Positions 35,310-46,960 of a DNA stretch of 64,000 nucleotides are shown one piece after another (the first letter of the stretch is position 1; each line of letters opens with the position of its first letter). Under the pieces are notes generated by a model. The model did not search any database. It had not been told where the DNA came from and saw only the letters and a program-made list of their open reading frames with translations. Origin of the DNA: an uncultured Bartonella sp. (GTDB taxonomy: Bacteria; Pseudomonadota; Alphaproteobacteria; Rhizobiales; Rhizobiaceae); the NCBI RefSeq assembly GCF_946479275.1, contig NZ_CAMLFE010000002.1:1-64000 (forward strand), in the 5' to 3' direction. Made by a program: the position numbers and the translations under genes.

Positions 35310-36386
35310 GTGGCGTATACTTCAGAAACAGAAGTCAAAAAGGAAGATAAGACAACCAATACCAAACGCGGATTGAAAGACAATCCGGAGAGCGAACGAT
35401 CACGCTTCATTGCGGAAATAGATTTCTTACGCGATCTTGTCCAACAAGCACCCGGTTTCGTCATTGTATTACTCAATCGCGATCACCGTTTTTATCTTGT
35501 CAATAATGCCTTTATGGAACTTGTCGGCACACGGGAATTGATCGGACACACTGTAGCCGAAGCCATGCCGGAAATTCCCCGACAAGGTTTCATTGCGCTA
35601 CTTGATCAGGTTTGGGAAACCAAAGAGCCGTTCCGTGGAGCAAGTGTCCCGCTTTTGATTGAACGGCCGGGCAGCGAAGAACCGGTTTTGCATTATGTCG
35701 ATTTTATCCACCAACCCATTAAAAATGCAGAAGGTGACGTTATCGGTATCTATGTTCAGGGTATCGACATCACCGAACGCATCAATTTCGAAAACCAACT
35801 CCATATTCTCGCCGGAGAATCGGCTCACCGCGTAAAAAATATTCTCGCCATGGTCAATGCGGTGGTTTCCCAAACACTCAAAAGCAGCACCGATCTAAAA
35901 AGCGCCAGTGAGAAAGTCGGGGCAAGGCTCAGAGCAATTGCAGAAGCACAGAGTACTTTAAAAGATGAAAGCGGGAAAAAGAGCGACCTTAAGGTGCTTA
36001 TTGAAAATACCATAGCAATTGCCACTGAAACTTATGGCAATATCAAAATCAATGGCCCTAAGGTCAATGTATCGGAAAAGGCAGCGCTGGCGCTTGCCTT
36101 AACGCTTCATGAGCTTATGACCAATGCAATTAAATATGGTGCTCTTTCGGTTGCCTCCGGCCATGTTTCTGTTACCTGGTCTCGCACAAAAGAGGGAGTT
36201 ATCAATCTCCAATGGAACGAAAGTAACGGTCCTGAAATTTCCTCTCATCATAAAAAGGGATTCGGATCGACGCTGATCGAACGGAGTTTGAGCTATAATC
36301 CGCATAATGACGTGAAAATTGATTATGCGCCTAAGGGGCTGATATGTCATATTCAGCTTGCGCCCGATGATGCTGCCAGCAGGTGA
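35310..36386 (+). CDS. Soluble PAS-HWE sensor histidine kinase
   Basis: The product is about 358 residues if GTG 35,310 is used; a TTG at 35,247 extends it by 21 residues without a better ribosome binding site. A PAS domain (about 45-165: FVIVLLNRDHRFYLVNNAFM, then GIYVQGIDITERI) is followed by an HWE-type kinase core: the phosphoacceptor box ESAHRVKNILAMVNAVVSQT, the N-box LALTLHELMTNAIKYGALS and the family's Trp-x-Glu in LQWNESNGP. There is no membrane segment, so it senses a cytoplasmic signal. HWE/HisKA_2 kinases are frequent in Rhizobiales and often act on general stress or light responses. The closest partner is the Usp gene seven bases downstream; no response regulator is adjacent. Confidence 0.88.
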   Translation: MAYTSETEVKKEDKTTNTKRGLKDNPESERSRFIAEIDFLRDLVQQAPGFVIVLLNRDHRFYLVNNAFMELVGTRELIGHTVAEAMPEIPRQGFIALLDQVWETKEPFRGASVPLLIERPGSEEPVLHYVDFIHQPIKNAEGDVIGIYVQGIDITERINFENQLHILAGESAHRVKNILAMVNAVVSQTLKSSTDLKSASEKVGARLRAIAEAQSTLKDESGKKSDLKVLIENTIAIATETYGNIKINGPKVNVSEKAALALALTLHELMTNAIKYGALSVASGHVSVTWSRTKEGVINLQWNESNGPEISSHHKKGFGSTLIERSLSYNPHNDVKIDYAPKGLICHIQLAPDDAASR

Positions 36387-36392
36387 TCAGAG

Positions 36393-36884
36393 ATGTTATC
36401 AAAACGATTAAGCCGCCAATATGGACATAAGCGAAAGTTTCTGGCAATTATTGATGAGACACCCGAATGCCGCCGCGCTGTTGCCTATGCGTCAAGGCGA
36501 GCAAAAAACACCGGTGGAAGATTGATCCTGCTTTATGTCATCGACAGTTCGGAATTCCAACATTTCCTTGGCGTGGGCGATATCATGCGAGCCGAATCTC
36601 ATGAGCGGGCACGCCAGACTTTATCAGCAATTTCTGATGAAGTTCGGGAAAATTTGGGAATAGAAACAGAAACCAAAATTTGCGAAGGGCAAAAGGCCGC
36701 TGAAATAGTAAAGCTTATCGAAAGCGATCAGGATATTGCGGTTCTTGTGCTCGCAGCTGGCTCGGGCGCTGAAGGTCCGGGGCCTCTTGTGCAGTCCATT
36801 GCTGCAAAGGGAAGCGCTTTTCCAATTCCTGTAACAATTATTCCCGACGGCTTAAGTGTGGAAGATATTGATTCAGTTGCCTGA
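36393..36884 (+). CDS. Universal stress protein (UspA family)
   Basis: The 163-residue product has the UspA alpha/beta fold: FLAIIDETPECRRAVAYASR (about 16-35), then GGRLILLYVID and ILVLAAGSG-type sequence near residue 118. The full ATP-binding motif G-2x-G-9x-G-S/T is only partly visible. Usp proteins are nucleotide-binding stress proteins. It starts six bases after the histidine kinase and is probably co-transcribed with it, suggesting a stress-sensing unit (inference). Confidence 0.88.
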   Translation: MLSKRLSRQYGHKRKFLAIIDETPECRRAVAYASRRAKNTGGRLILLYVIDSSEFQHFLGVGDIMRAESHERARQTLSAISDEVRENLGIETETKICEGQKAAEIVKLIESDQDIAVLVLAAGSGAEGPGPLVQSIAAKGSAFPIPVTIIPDGLSVEDIDSVA

Positions 36885-37054
36885 CCGACTTTTCTCATCG
36901 AGAAAAAACAAAAACATTTCGTAACAAGCAACTCTTCACTGCAATGTCATTCCGGATAGATGACTTGCCTCTTGAATTTTTGTTCCTTAAAGCAGCATAT
37001 AAAAGGCAATCGAATAATGCACCTTGCATGCCTTGACCATGAAAAGGAAATTAT

Positions 37055-37630
37055 ATGTTCATCCAGACCGAAACCACGCCTAATCCCGCAACACTGAAAT
37101 TTCTGCCCGGCCGGGTTGTACTGGAAGAAGGGGTTGCCGAATTTCGCGATAAAGAAGATGCATCCGAACGTTCTCCTCTTGCTTCCAAACTTTTCACCAT
37201 TCCCGGTGTTACCGGCGTTTTCTTCGGCTATGATTTCATCACTGTCACGAAAGACAATTCGGAATGGCAGCATCTGAAACCTGCTATATTGGGAACTATT
37301 ATGGAACATTTCATGTCCAATAGCCCGATAATGGCAGCGCATATCAATGATGTGCCCGATGTGCCGGTCGGGGAAGAGTTTTTCTCCGAAGAGGATAAAG
37401 ATATCGTCGACACGATCAAGGAGCTTATCGAAACACGGGTTCGCCCCGCTGTGGCCAATGATGGGGGTGATATCACGTTTCGCGGTTTCGAGCACGGTGT
37501 TGTCTATTTGAACATGCGTGGCTCTTGCTCGGGTTGTCCGGCTTCAACAGCAACACTCAAACACGGAATTGAAAATCTTCTGCGTCATTTCGTTCCCGAG
37601 GTTGCAGGCGTTGAGGAATACCCCACCTGA
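37055..37630 (+). CDS. NfuA/NifU-type iron-sulfur scaffold protein
   Basis: This protein carries or repairs Fe-S clusters. The 191-residue product has an N-terminal Nfu domain (MFIQTETTPNPATLKFLPGR onward, about 1-90) and a C-terminal NifU-like domain with the cluster-binding CxxC (GSCSGCPAS, Cys158 and Cys161). This order is standard in alphaproteobacteria. A strong AAAGGAAA ribosome binding site precedes the ATG. It stands alone. Confidence 0.95.
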   Translation: MFIQTETTPNPATLKFLPGRVVLEEGVAEFRDKEDASERSPLASKLFTIPGVTGVFFGYDFITVTKDNSEWQHLKPAILGTIMEHFMSNSPIMAAHINDVPDVPVGEEFFSEEDKDIVDTIKELIETRVRPAVANDGGDITFRGFEHGVVYLNMRGSCSGCPASTATLKHGIENLLRHFVPEVAGVEEYPT

Positions 37631-38064
37631 CGGATCCCGAATTAAACGAATCCGGACTATAGAAACTTATAAATATAACGATCTGAATAGCTGCCCTTGT
37701 GAATAATTCATTCTTTTTTAACCTTTTGCACAAGGATAGGTTAAATTTTGTTACGTTCTGTTTTCCCCTCATGTGAGTGGTTATTCCGGCTGTTAACGTT
37801 AAAACATTTACCTTTTTAACTCTAATTCGATAAATCCGAATGTTGGGGAACTATTTCAGGCCTCATGTGTTTAACTTATTGAAGCTTATATGTTTGTTTG
37901 AATTCTTGCTCCGTAAAAACAAACTTAATCGGGCTGCGTTTTATAGGTGCTGTCCGATCCCTTTTCATCAATCTTCGACAAAATGTGGCTTTTACGAGCA
38001 GCTTTCCTTACCGAAAGAATAAGCCTCTCCCAAGTCAATTCACTAAAAAATTAAAACCAGCTTC

Positions 38065-38093
38065 TTGACATTATAGGGGGCAATTTTTATCTG
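38065..38093 (+). promoter_or_regulatory. Promoter of groESL
   Basis: TTGACA (38,065-38,070) and TATCTG (38,088-38,093) are 17 bases apart and end 11 bases before the CIRCE operator, a typical arrangement. The preceding C gives CTTGAC, so overlapping use by a heat-shock sigma factor (RpoH) is also conceivable. Confidence 0.6.
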
Positions 38094-38103
38094 TTCTCAT
38101 GAG

Positions 38104-38130
38104 TTAGCACTCTCACATTGAGAGTGCTAA
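38104..38130 (+). promoter_or_regulatory. CIRCE operator (HrcA binding site)
   Basis: The perfect inverted repeat TTAGCACTC-N9-GAGTGCTAA matches the CIRCE consensus exactly. It binds the repressor HrcA and provides heat-inducible control of groESL. It lies 62 bases before the groES start codon, in the 5' leader. Confidence 0.95.
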
Positions 38131-38192
38131 TCGAGGAAAAACCTCAACGAAATCGAGTTTAATTAAAGTTAAACATTTTAAGGGTTCAAGAC

Positions 38193-38489
38193 ATGGCAAA
38201 AACCAAATTCCGCCCATTACACGATCGCGTAGTCGTTCGTCGGGTTGAATCAGAAGAAAAAACCGCAGGTGGGATCATCATCCCAGATACAGCCAAAGAA
38301 AAGCCGCAGGAAGGCGAAGTTCTCGCTGTTGGTCCGGGTGCACGTGATGAAAGCGGCAAGCTCGTTGCTCTTGACGTTAAAGCAGGCGACCGCGTTCTCT
38401 TTGGCAAATGGTCAGGGACCGAAGTCAAGCTGGATGGCGAAGACGTCCTGATTATGAAAGAATCCGACATTATGGGTATTCTCGGCTGA
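38193..38489 (+). CDS. groES: Co-chaperonin GroES
   Basis: GroES is the heptameric lid of the GroEL chamber. The 98-residue product shows the usual start ([20 protein letters not shown]), the mobile loop with [18 protein letters not shown], and [20 protein letters not shown]. It is 61 bases upstream of groEL and controlled by the CIRCE element. Confidence 0.98.
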   Translation: MAKTKFRPLHDRVVVRRVESEEKTAGGIIIPDTAKEKPQEGEVLAVGPGARDESGKLVALDVKAGDRVLFGKWSGTEVKLDGEDVLIMKESDIMGILG

Positions 38490-38550
38490 TAGCCATTTTC
38501 CCATAAAATTTAAAAACAATTCCGGGATAATTCCCAAGGAGATATATTAA

Positions 38551-40185
<1,635 letters not shown>

Positions 40186-40212
40186 TAAAGAAGTTCACGA
40201 CAACGTTAATGA

Positions 40213-40237
40213 GCGGGCCTTCGGGCCCGTTTTTTTA
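40213..40237 (+). terminator. Terminator of groESL
   Basis: A GC-rich stem (CGGGCC at 40,214-40,219 with GGCCCG at 40,224-40,229) closed by a TTCG tetraloop and followed by eight T residues: a textbook Rho-independent terminator, 28 bases past groEL. Confidence 0.95.
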
Positions 40238-40251
40238 TAGTAGGTTCGTCA

Positions 40252-40390
40252 TCACATCCCCGGTTTACGCCTGGCATAAATTCGCCAAGCGGTCGGTTTA
40301 TCGTCGATATGAACAGCATGGAGCCAATATTTAAAAAATAGATTATTTCCGTCACTAAAAAATGCGGTCGAGTTGCTGTTTTTGTTTTCT
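40252..40390 (-). pseudogene. Possible 3' remnant of a lost gene
   Basis: On the minus strand a frame stays open for about 46 codons and ends at 40,252. It reads like coding sequence in its last part (NLFFKYWLHAVHIDDKPTAW followed by RIYARRKPGM and stop), but has no start codon and is preceded by a stop in AT-rich DNA. It could be the decayed 3' end of a gene once located between groEL and fumC, or chance. I do not recognise the family. Confidence 0.25.
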
Positions 40391-40649
40391 TTTAAAATTT
40401 TTAACCTTTTTAATTGGTAGCATATTATTTCTTCATTCAGTTTTGAGCTGTTTCATCAGAAATATGTAATAATATGCCGCTCATTTTTTCGCTTCAGTCT
40501 TATTGTTTTATCACCCGGTTTTGCGGGCGACTTTTTCTCACCAAAATATGTATAAAAACAGGTTCAAGAAATAGTTTCTGTCCCGTTTAAGGCCTTTTCT
40601 CATTGCTTTTCTTGGTCTATCGTCTCCTCAACCACAGAGGAGTTTTATC
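40391..40649. promoter_or_regulatory. Upstream region of fumC
   Basis: Very AT-rich DNA following the possible gene remnant. It should contain the fumC promoter; no single match is convincing. A GAGGAG ribosome binding site lies at about 40,637-40,642. Confidence 0.5.
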
Positions 40650-42038
40650 ATGGTACAAACCCGTACAGAAACGGATACATTCGGTCCGATCGAGGTTCCC
40701 GCAGACCACTATTGGGGGGCACAAACAGAACGTTCTTTACACAATTTCAAAATTGGGGGCGAAAGGCAGCCATTGCCGCTTATTCATGCCTTGGGGCTTA
40801 TCAAAAAAGCCGCAGCCATGGCCAATATGAAAGCCAAAAAGCTTTCGCCGGACTTGGGAAAAGCAATTATTGCGGCTGCCGATGAGGTCATTGACGGAAA
40901 ACTTGACGACAATTTTCCGCTCGTTGTCTGGCAGACCGGTTCGGGCACGCAAACCAATATGAATGTCAACGAGGTCATAGCCAACCGTGCTATCGAAATG
41001 CTCGGGGGAGAAATGGGTTCCAAAAAGCCTGTTCACCCTAATGATCACGTCAATATGAGCCAATCGTCAAACGACTCGTTTCCGACAGCCATTCATATCT
41101 CGTCAGCTTTAGAGACCATCAACAAACTTTTTCCGGCAATCGACCATCTGACGATTGCGTTGAAAGACAAGGAAAAAGAATTTTCCAAAATTATCAAAAT
41201 CGGTCGCACCCACACACAGGATGCCACCCCGATCACGCTGGGACAGGAATTTTCAGGCTATCGTGCAGCGCTCGAACATAATAGAAAACGTATTGAAGCG
41301 GCATTGCAAGATGTCCTCAAACTTGCCCAAGGTGGTACAGCCGTTGGTACCGGTTTGAATGCTCCGATCGGCTTTGACAAAGATTTCGTCGAAGCTGTAA
41401 CCGACATTACAGGCGTTGCATTCGAAACTGCCAATAACAAATTCGAGGCTCTGGCAAGCCACGGTGCAATTACCAATTTCCACGGCAGTCTCAACGCTTT
41501 GGCAACCGATCTTTTCAAAATTGCCAATGATATCCGCCTTTTAGGCTCCGGCCCACGCTGCGGACTTGGCGAATTGAGCTTACCGGAAAATGAACCGGGT
41601 TCTTCGATCATGCCGGGCAAAGTCAACCCGACCCAGTGCGAAGCGATGACAATGGTTGCTTGTCAGGTTTTTGGCAATGAAACGACAATCACTGTTGCTG
41701 CAAGTCAGGGACATTTTGAACTCAATGTTTATAAACCGGTTATTGCATTTAATGTTTTGCAATCAATCAAGATTTTGTCGGAATGCATGATTTCTTTTGC
41801 AGATCATTGCGTAAAAGGCATCAAGGCCAATGAAGCACGCATTCATGATCTTCTCGAAAAATCCTTGATGCTGGTTACAGCACTTGCTCCGGCAATCGGT
41901 TATGACAAAGCTGCAAAAATTGCCAAAACCGCCCATAAGAATGGCACAACACTGCGTGAAGAAGCTTTAAAGGCCGGCGTATCAGAAGAAGATTATAATC
42001 GTCTGGTCAAACCGGAAAATATGATCCATCCGAAATGA
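40650..42038 (+). CDS. fumC: Class II fumarate hydratase
   Basis: FumC interconverts fumarate and malate in the citric acid cycle, without an iron-sulfur cluster. The 462-residue product contains [18 protein letters not shown] (about 97-114), the substrate-binding segment [12 protein letters not shown] (about 138-149), [10 protein letters not shown] and the family signature [15 protein letters not shown] (about 316-330). Length is normal. It is transcribed alone and ends at a strong terminator. Confidence 0.98.
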   Translation: MVQTRTETDTFGPIEVPADHYWGAQTERSLHNFKIGGERQPLPLIHALGLIKKAAAMANMKAKKLSPDLGKAIIAAADEVIDGKLDDNFPLVVWQTGSGTQTNMNVNEVIANRAIEMLGGEMGSKKPVHPNDHVNMSQSSNDSFPTAIHISSALETINKLFPAIDHLTIALKDKEKEFSKIIKIGRTHTQDATPITLGQEFSGYRAALEHNRKRIEAALQDVLKLAQGGTAVGTGLNAPIGFDKDFVEAVTDITGVAFETANNKFEALASHGAITNFHGSLNALATDLFKIANDIRLLGSGPRCGLGELSLPENEPGSSIMPGKVNPTQCEAMTMVACQVFGNETTITVAASQGHFELNVYKPVIAFNVLQSIKILSECMISFADHCVKGIKANEARIHDLLEKSLMLVTALAPAIGYDKAAKIAKTAHKNGTTLREEALKAGVSEEDYNRLVKPENMIHPK

Positions 42039-42091
42039 GTTAAACCAAACGAACGTTCATCGTTTCATTTTGTTTTTCACTTTTTTAATTC

Positions 42092-42123
42092 AAAAAGCCC
42101 TGTAAAAATTTACAGGGCTTTTT
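42092..42123. terminator. Bidirectional terminator between fumC and pgm
   Basis: A 15-base-pair perfect stem (42,092-42,106 with 42,109-42,123, core GCCCTGTAAA) with A-run on one side and T-run on the other. It lies 53 bases after fumC and could also stop leftward transcription from pgm. Confidence 0.85.
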
Positions 42124-42246
42124 GTTATATCTGATTTTCCGTTTAAAAAAAGGCTTAAGGGCGAGCGGTAAGCGATGCGTGAAAAGGCAATGGTCTATCC
42201 TTTATTTCGAATGAACCTTTCTACTTCAACCCAGACCGTTTTATTC

Positions 42247-43911
<1,665 letters not shown>

Positions 43912-44072
43912 TTAAAGCGATTAACCAAAAATATCGAGTGTAAAATTATCAATCTTTCGGGGGCGAGCTTGCAACTTAACGACCGATCTCTTACCTTTCT
44001 AATGTGAATTCCGGCTCACACTGCCTGCCTTATCGGACAGGCCGAAAGATATAAAAATACAGGAGCAAATTA

Positions 44073-44603
44073 ATGATCGGACAAAAAGTTCCAAATGTAA
44101 CATTTCATACGCGTGTACGTGATGAATCTATTGGGGGTTCAAACCCGTTCCGTTGGCAGGATGTCAACACAGACGAATATTTCAAGGGCAAGCGCGTAGT
44201 ATTGTTCTCCTTGCCGGGTGCATTCACACCAACATGCTCGACTTACCAGTTGCCGGATTTTGAAAAACTTTATCCGGAATTCAAAAAGCTTGGCATTGAT
44301 GACGTTTACTGCCTTGCAGTTAATGACGCCTTTGTTATGAATGCCTGGGGCAGACACAACAAATTGCAGCACATCAAACTTATTCCTGATGGCAATGGCG
44401 AATTCACCCGTAAAATGGGTATGCTCGTCAACAAATCCAATCTGGGCTTCGGCATGCGTTCATGGCGTTATGCTGCTGTTGTCAATGATGGTGTTGTTGA
44501 AAAATGGTTTGAGGAAAAAGGTTTCTCGGATAACTGCGAGACTGATCCTTATGGTGAATCTTCACCGCAGAACATTTTGAAAGTTCTCAAGGGCGAGAAA
44601 TAA
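44073..44603 (+). CDS. Peroxiredoxin (Prx5/AhpE-like type)
   Basis: The 176-residue thiol peroxidase has its peroxidatic Cys in PGAFTPTCSTYQLPDFE (Cys55), the typical Prx5-group motif. Other Cys residues (about 80 and in FSDNCETDP near the C-terminus) could serve as resolving Cys. It detoxifies hydrogen and organic peroxides in the cytoplasm. A CAGGAG ribosome binding site lies before the ATG, and a strong terminator follows. Confidence 0.94.
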   Translation: MIGQKVPNVTFHTRVRDESIGGSNPFRWQDVNTDEYFKGKRVVLFSLPGAFTPTCSTYQLPDFEKLYPEFKKLGIDDVYCLAVNDAFVMNAWGRHNKLQHIKLIPDGNGEFTRKMGMLVNKSNLGFGMRSWRYAAVVNDGVVEKWFEEKGFSDNCETDPYGESSPQNILKVLKGEK

Positions 44604-44611
44604 TATCAATC

Positions 44612-44646
44612 AAGGCTCCTGCGGATGTTTCGCAGGGGCCTTTTAT
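44612..44646 (+). terminator. Terminator after the peroxiredoxin gene
   Basis: The stem GGCTCCTGCG (44,614-44,623) pairs with CGCAGGGGCC (44,631-44,640, one mismatch) around a seven-base loop, followed by TTTT. It separates the peroxiredoxin from the two small genes downstream. Confidence 0.8.
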
Positions 44647-44661
44647 ATTTAAGAGGTCAAT

Positions 44662-44859
44662 ATGGGTATTTCATTCAATCTTGACGCACAAACATTGACA
44701 GCATTGCAAAATTTTCTGCACGACAATCATAAGATCAAAAGCGAGGCTGAAGCCGTCGAACTTTTTTTGAAGAAATCACTTCAGGAATTGGGATATTTGG
44801 GAAGAGAACCGGGAGCGGCTACGAGTCCTGATCGTTTAAATTCCAGCAATGATGATTGA
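44662..44859 (+). CDS. Small ribbon-helix-helix-like protein
   Basis: The 65-residue product has a short beta-strand-like start (GISFNLD), then two helices (about 10-23 and 26-44, KIKSEAEAVELFLKKSLQEL) and a disordered polar tail. This strand-helix-helix pattern is that of ribbon-helix-helix DNA-binding proteins, but there is no diagnostic residue, so the call is tentative. A strong AAGAGG ribosome binding site precedes the ATG. It ends five bases before a small membrane-protein gene, so they are almost certainly co-transcribed. Confidence 0.65.
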   Translation: MGISFNLDAQTLTALQNFLHDNHKIKSEAEAVELFLKKSLQELGYLGREPGAATSPDRLNSSNDD

Positions 44860-44864
44860 GTTTA

Positions 44865-45026
44865 ATGGCTGATCGTTTCGATCCCGCTTCAGTTGAAAAA
44901 CGCCGTATAAAATCGCGCTTCTTCGTTCTGTTGATTGTAGCAATCATCCTCGTGATGTTGCTCGTTGTCGTGACATTTGTATTTTTTGATATAACAGGAA
45001 TTGAGACGCTCAACAGCTTGGCCTGA
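44865..45026 (+). CDS. 53-residue single-pass membrane protein
   Basis: The frame encodes a basic N-terminus (MADRFDPASVEKRRIKSRFF), one very hydrophobic helix (about 20-41, rich in Val, Ile and Leu) and a short C-terminal tail. It begins five bases after the RHH-like gene. The ribosome binding site is weak, so translation may depend on coupling. I do not recognise it. Small membrane peptides like this can be toxins, regulators or subunits; the sequence does not decide between them. Confidence 0.6.
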   Translation: MADRFDPASVEKRRIKSRFFVLLIVAIILVMLLVVVTFVFFDITGIETLNSLA

Positions 45027-45100
45027 ATACGACATAGCATAAGTGTAACGGAAATATCCCGTTTCAAATATATCAAAGCCGCTCAGTTTCAATTTTCATC

Positions 45101-45802
45101 TCAGCTTCTGTTTTTTGCAACTTTATCCAATTTTTCAATAATTTCCCGAACTCCGCTTTTTTCGCGGCTTCTTAATGCTGAAACAAGTGACGCTTGTGAT
45201 TTTAAAATAACGCCATCGTCCAATATCTTTAGCTTGTTTGCCCTTAACGTTTCACCAGTAGAGGTAATATCGACAATCATATCGGCCGAACCGGCTGCCG
45301 GAGCGCCTTCGGTTGCACCTAAGCTTTCAACAATACGATAGACTTGTATTCCATGCTTTTGTGAAAAGAATTGTTGCGTCAAACGCCAAAATTTTGTTGC
45401 AATACGAATTCTGCGGCCGTGCCGCTGACGGAATTCGGCTGCAACGTCGTCAAGATCGGCCATTGTCACAACATCATGCCAAACAGCCGGAACAGCAACC
45501 ACCACATCGGCAAAACCGAAACCAAGCGGAACTTCAACTTTGACTTTTGTTTCGGGATGGGCAAGCGTTTCGTGAATCAAATCTTGCCCTGTTACACCGA
45601 GATCAACATTGCCGTAACCCAGCTCACGGGCAATTTCGGAGGCAGAGAGAAAAAGAATATCGATATTCTTGTCATTGGCAACGGCCGCCCGATAGTTACG
45701 GTCATTATCGGCAAGAACAATCTCGTAACCGGCAGCTTTCAAGGTTTCCAATGTCTTATCTTTAAGACGGCCTTTCGAGGGAAGCGCGAGTGTAACTGTC
45801 AT
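45101..45802 (-). CDS. hisG: ATP phosphoribosyltransferase, short form, HisG
   Basis: HisG catalyses the first step of histidine synthesis. The 233-residue product is the short form without the C-terminal regulatory domain, which works only with HisZ; hisZ is directly upstream. Motifs: [20 protein letters not shown] near the N-terminus, [17 protein letters not shown] (about 62-78) and the PRPP-binding segment [20 protein letters not shown]. It starts 21 bases after hisZ. Confidence 0.97.
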   Translation of the reverse strand: MTVTLALPSKGRLKDKTLETLKAAGYEIVLADNDRNYRAAVANDKNIDILFLSASEIARELGYGNVDLGVTGQDLIHETLAHPETKVKVEVPLGFGFADVVVAVPAVWHDVVTMADLDDVAAEFRQRHGRRIRIATKFWRLTQQFFSQKHGIQVYRIVESLGATEGAPAAGSADMIVDITSTGETLRANKLKILDDGVILKSQASLVSALRSREKSGVREIIEKLDKVAKNRS

Positions 45803-45823
45803 GATTATTTCCCTTGCCCCTTT

Positions 45824-46960
45824 TTAAATCCCGACTGTGCTTTCGTCGTCATTCGAAAGTCTGTCAAGCCAGACCGAAAAACCGACAGCCGGTATCGGTC
45901 TATCAGCTCCGAGCATTGTCATCAGACGGTTATAACGTCCACCCCCGATAATAACATTATCGTCTTTACGAATTTCAAAAACAAAACCGGTATAATAATC
46001 GAGCGGGCGACCGAAAGCTGCATCATATTCGACTTCTTCAAGCTTGATCTCTTGTGTTACAAAAGCACGATTTCGTGCCTTGAACGGCATCAGAAACTGG
46101 TCGCTCACCAATTCATATTTTTTCCCGAAATCGAAAAGTGCGTCTTCCGCGTCATCAAGTGCCAAGCGAATTGCCAAAAACTCTTCCAAAGCCTCGAGAA
46201 CCGGTTTGGTAAGCCTTACCGAAGATAAAAGCTGTTTTTCCAAGAGTCTTCTCGCAATTTCTGTCGGACTGCGGCCGGCAGATGGTGAAATGCCCGCATC
46301 AAGCATCTCTTCCTCGATATAACTCGTCAAGGCTGCTTCATCTTGCGCCGCGACCAATTTCATCAGATTGTCGGGCAAACTCTGTTCGCTTTTCGGTTCA
46401 GCAAGGATATGTAAAAGATCACGCAATTGCTTGGCGTTACCAAAACTGCGCAACAACCTTTTTTGCCATGTCGGGACAATACCGAGTTCCTGAAGAACGG
46501 AAGCAAACACACTTTGGTCGCCCAAATGAACCGCATAACCGGAATTCTTCGAAACATGTTTCAACAAGGCCAAGGCTTCTCCGAGTGAACGTGCATCAGC
46601 CTTGGCTTCGTCAACATCCCCTAAATCTTCAATGCCTGCCTGATAAAAACTGTTTTCACCCGAGCGGCTTTGCCTGAAAACTTCACCAATATAGGCGTAG
46701 CGGCGTGGTGTTGTTGCACCTGTTTTAATGTGTTTGATACAAACGGGAATTGTAAATTCCGGCCGCAAACACAAACTGTCGCCATTTTCATTTTCCGTCA
46801 TAAAAATACGGCGGCGTAAATCCTCTCCCGCCATGTCGAGAAAAGGCTCGGCCGGTTGTAAAATCGGAATTGAAACGGTTTGCAAATGGTTATCGCCAAA
46901 AAAATTTTTGATGGCGTTGGCTTTTAACTCGGATCCGGTCATCTTTTTCCCGCTCGACAC
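45824..46960 (-). CDS. hisZ: ATP phosphoribosyltransferase regulatory subunit HisZ
   Basis: HisZ is a HisS paralogue without synthetase activity that activates and regulates short-form HisG. The 378-residue product keeps class II synthetase-like segments (LRPEFTIPVCIKHI, then YIGEVFRQSRSGENSFYQAG and GGGRYNRLMTMLGAD) but is shorter than HisS. Its GTG start (46,960) touches the hisS stop; ATG 46,942 is an alternative. The order hisS-hisZ-hisG is the standard rhizobial arrangement. Confidence 0.95.
   Translation of the reverse strand: MSSGKKMTGSELKANAIKNFFGDNHLQTVSIPILQPAEPFLDMAGEDLRRRIFMTENENGDSLCLRPEFTIPVCIKHIKTGATTPRRYAYIGEVFRQSRSGENSFYQAGIEDLGDVDEAKADARSLGEALALLKHVSKNSGYAVHLGDQSVFASVLQELGIVPTWQKRLLRSFGNAKQLRDLLHILAEPKSEQSLPDNLMKLVAAQDEAALTSYIEEEMLDAGISPSAGRSPTEIARRLLEKQLLSSVRLTKPVLEALEEFLAIRLALDDAEDALFDFGKKYELVSDQFLMPFKARNRAFVTQEIKLEEVEYDAAFGRPLDYYTGFVFEIRKDDNVIIGGGRYNRLMTMLGADRPIPAVGFSVWLDRLSNDDESTVGI

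Larger units (their letters stand above)
37631..38192. other. Intergenic and regulatory region upstream of groESL
   Basis: The 562-base gap contains no convincing gene. Near the left end CGGAT and ATCCG form a possible weak hairpin after the Nfu gene. The right end holds the groE promoter and CIRCE operator listed separately. The middle is AT-rich and shows no recognisable signal. Confidence 0.6.
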
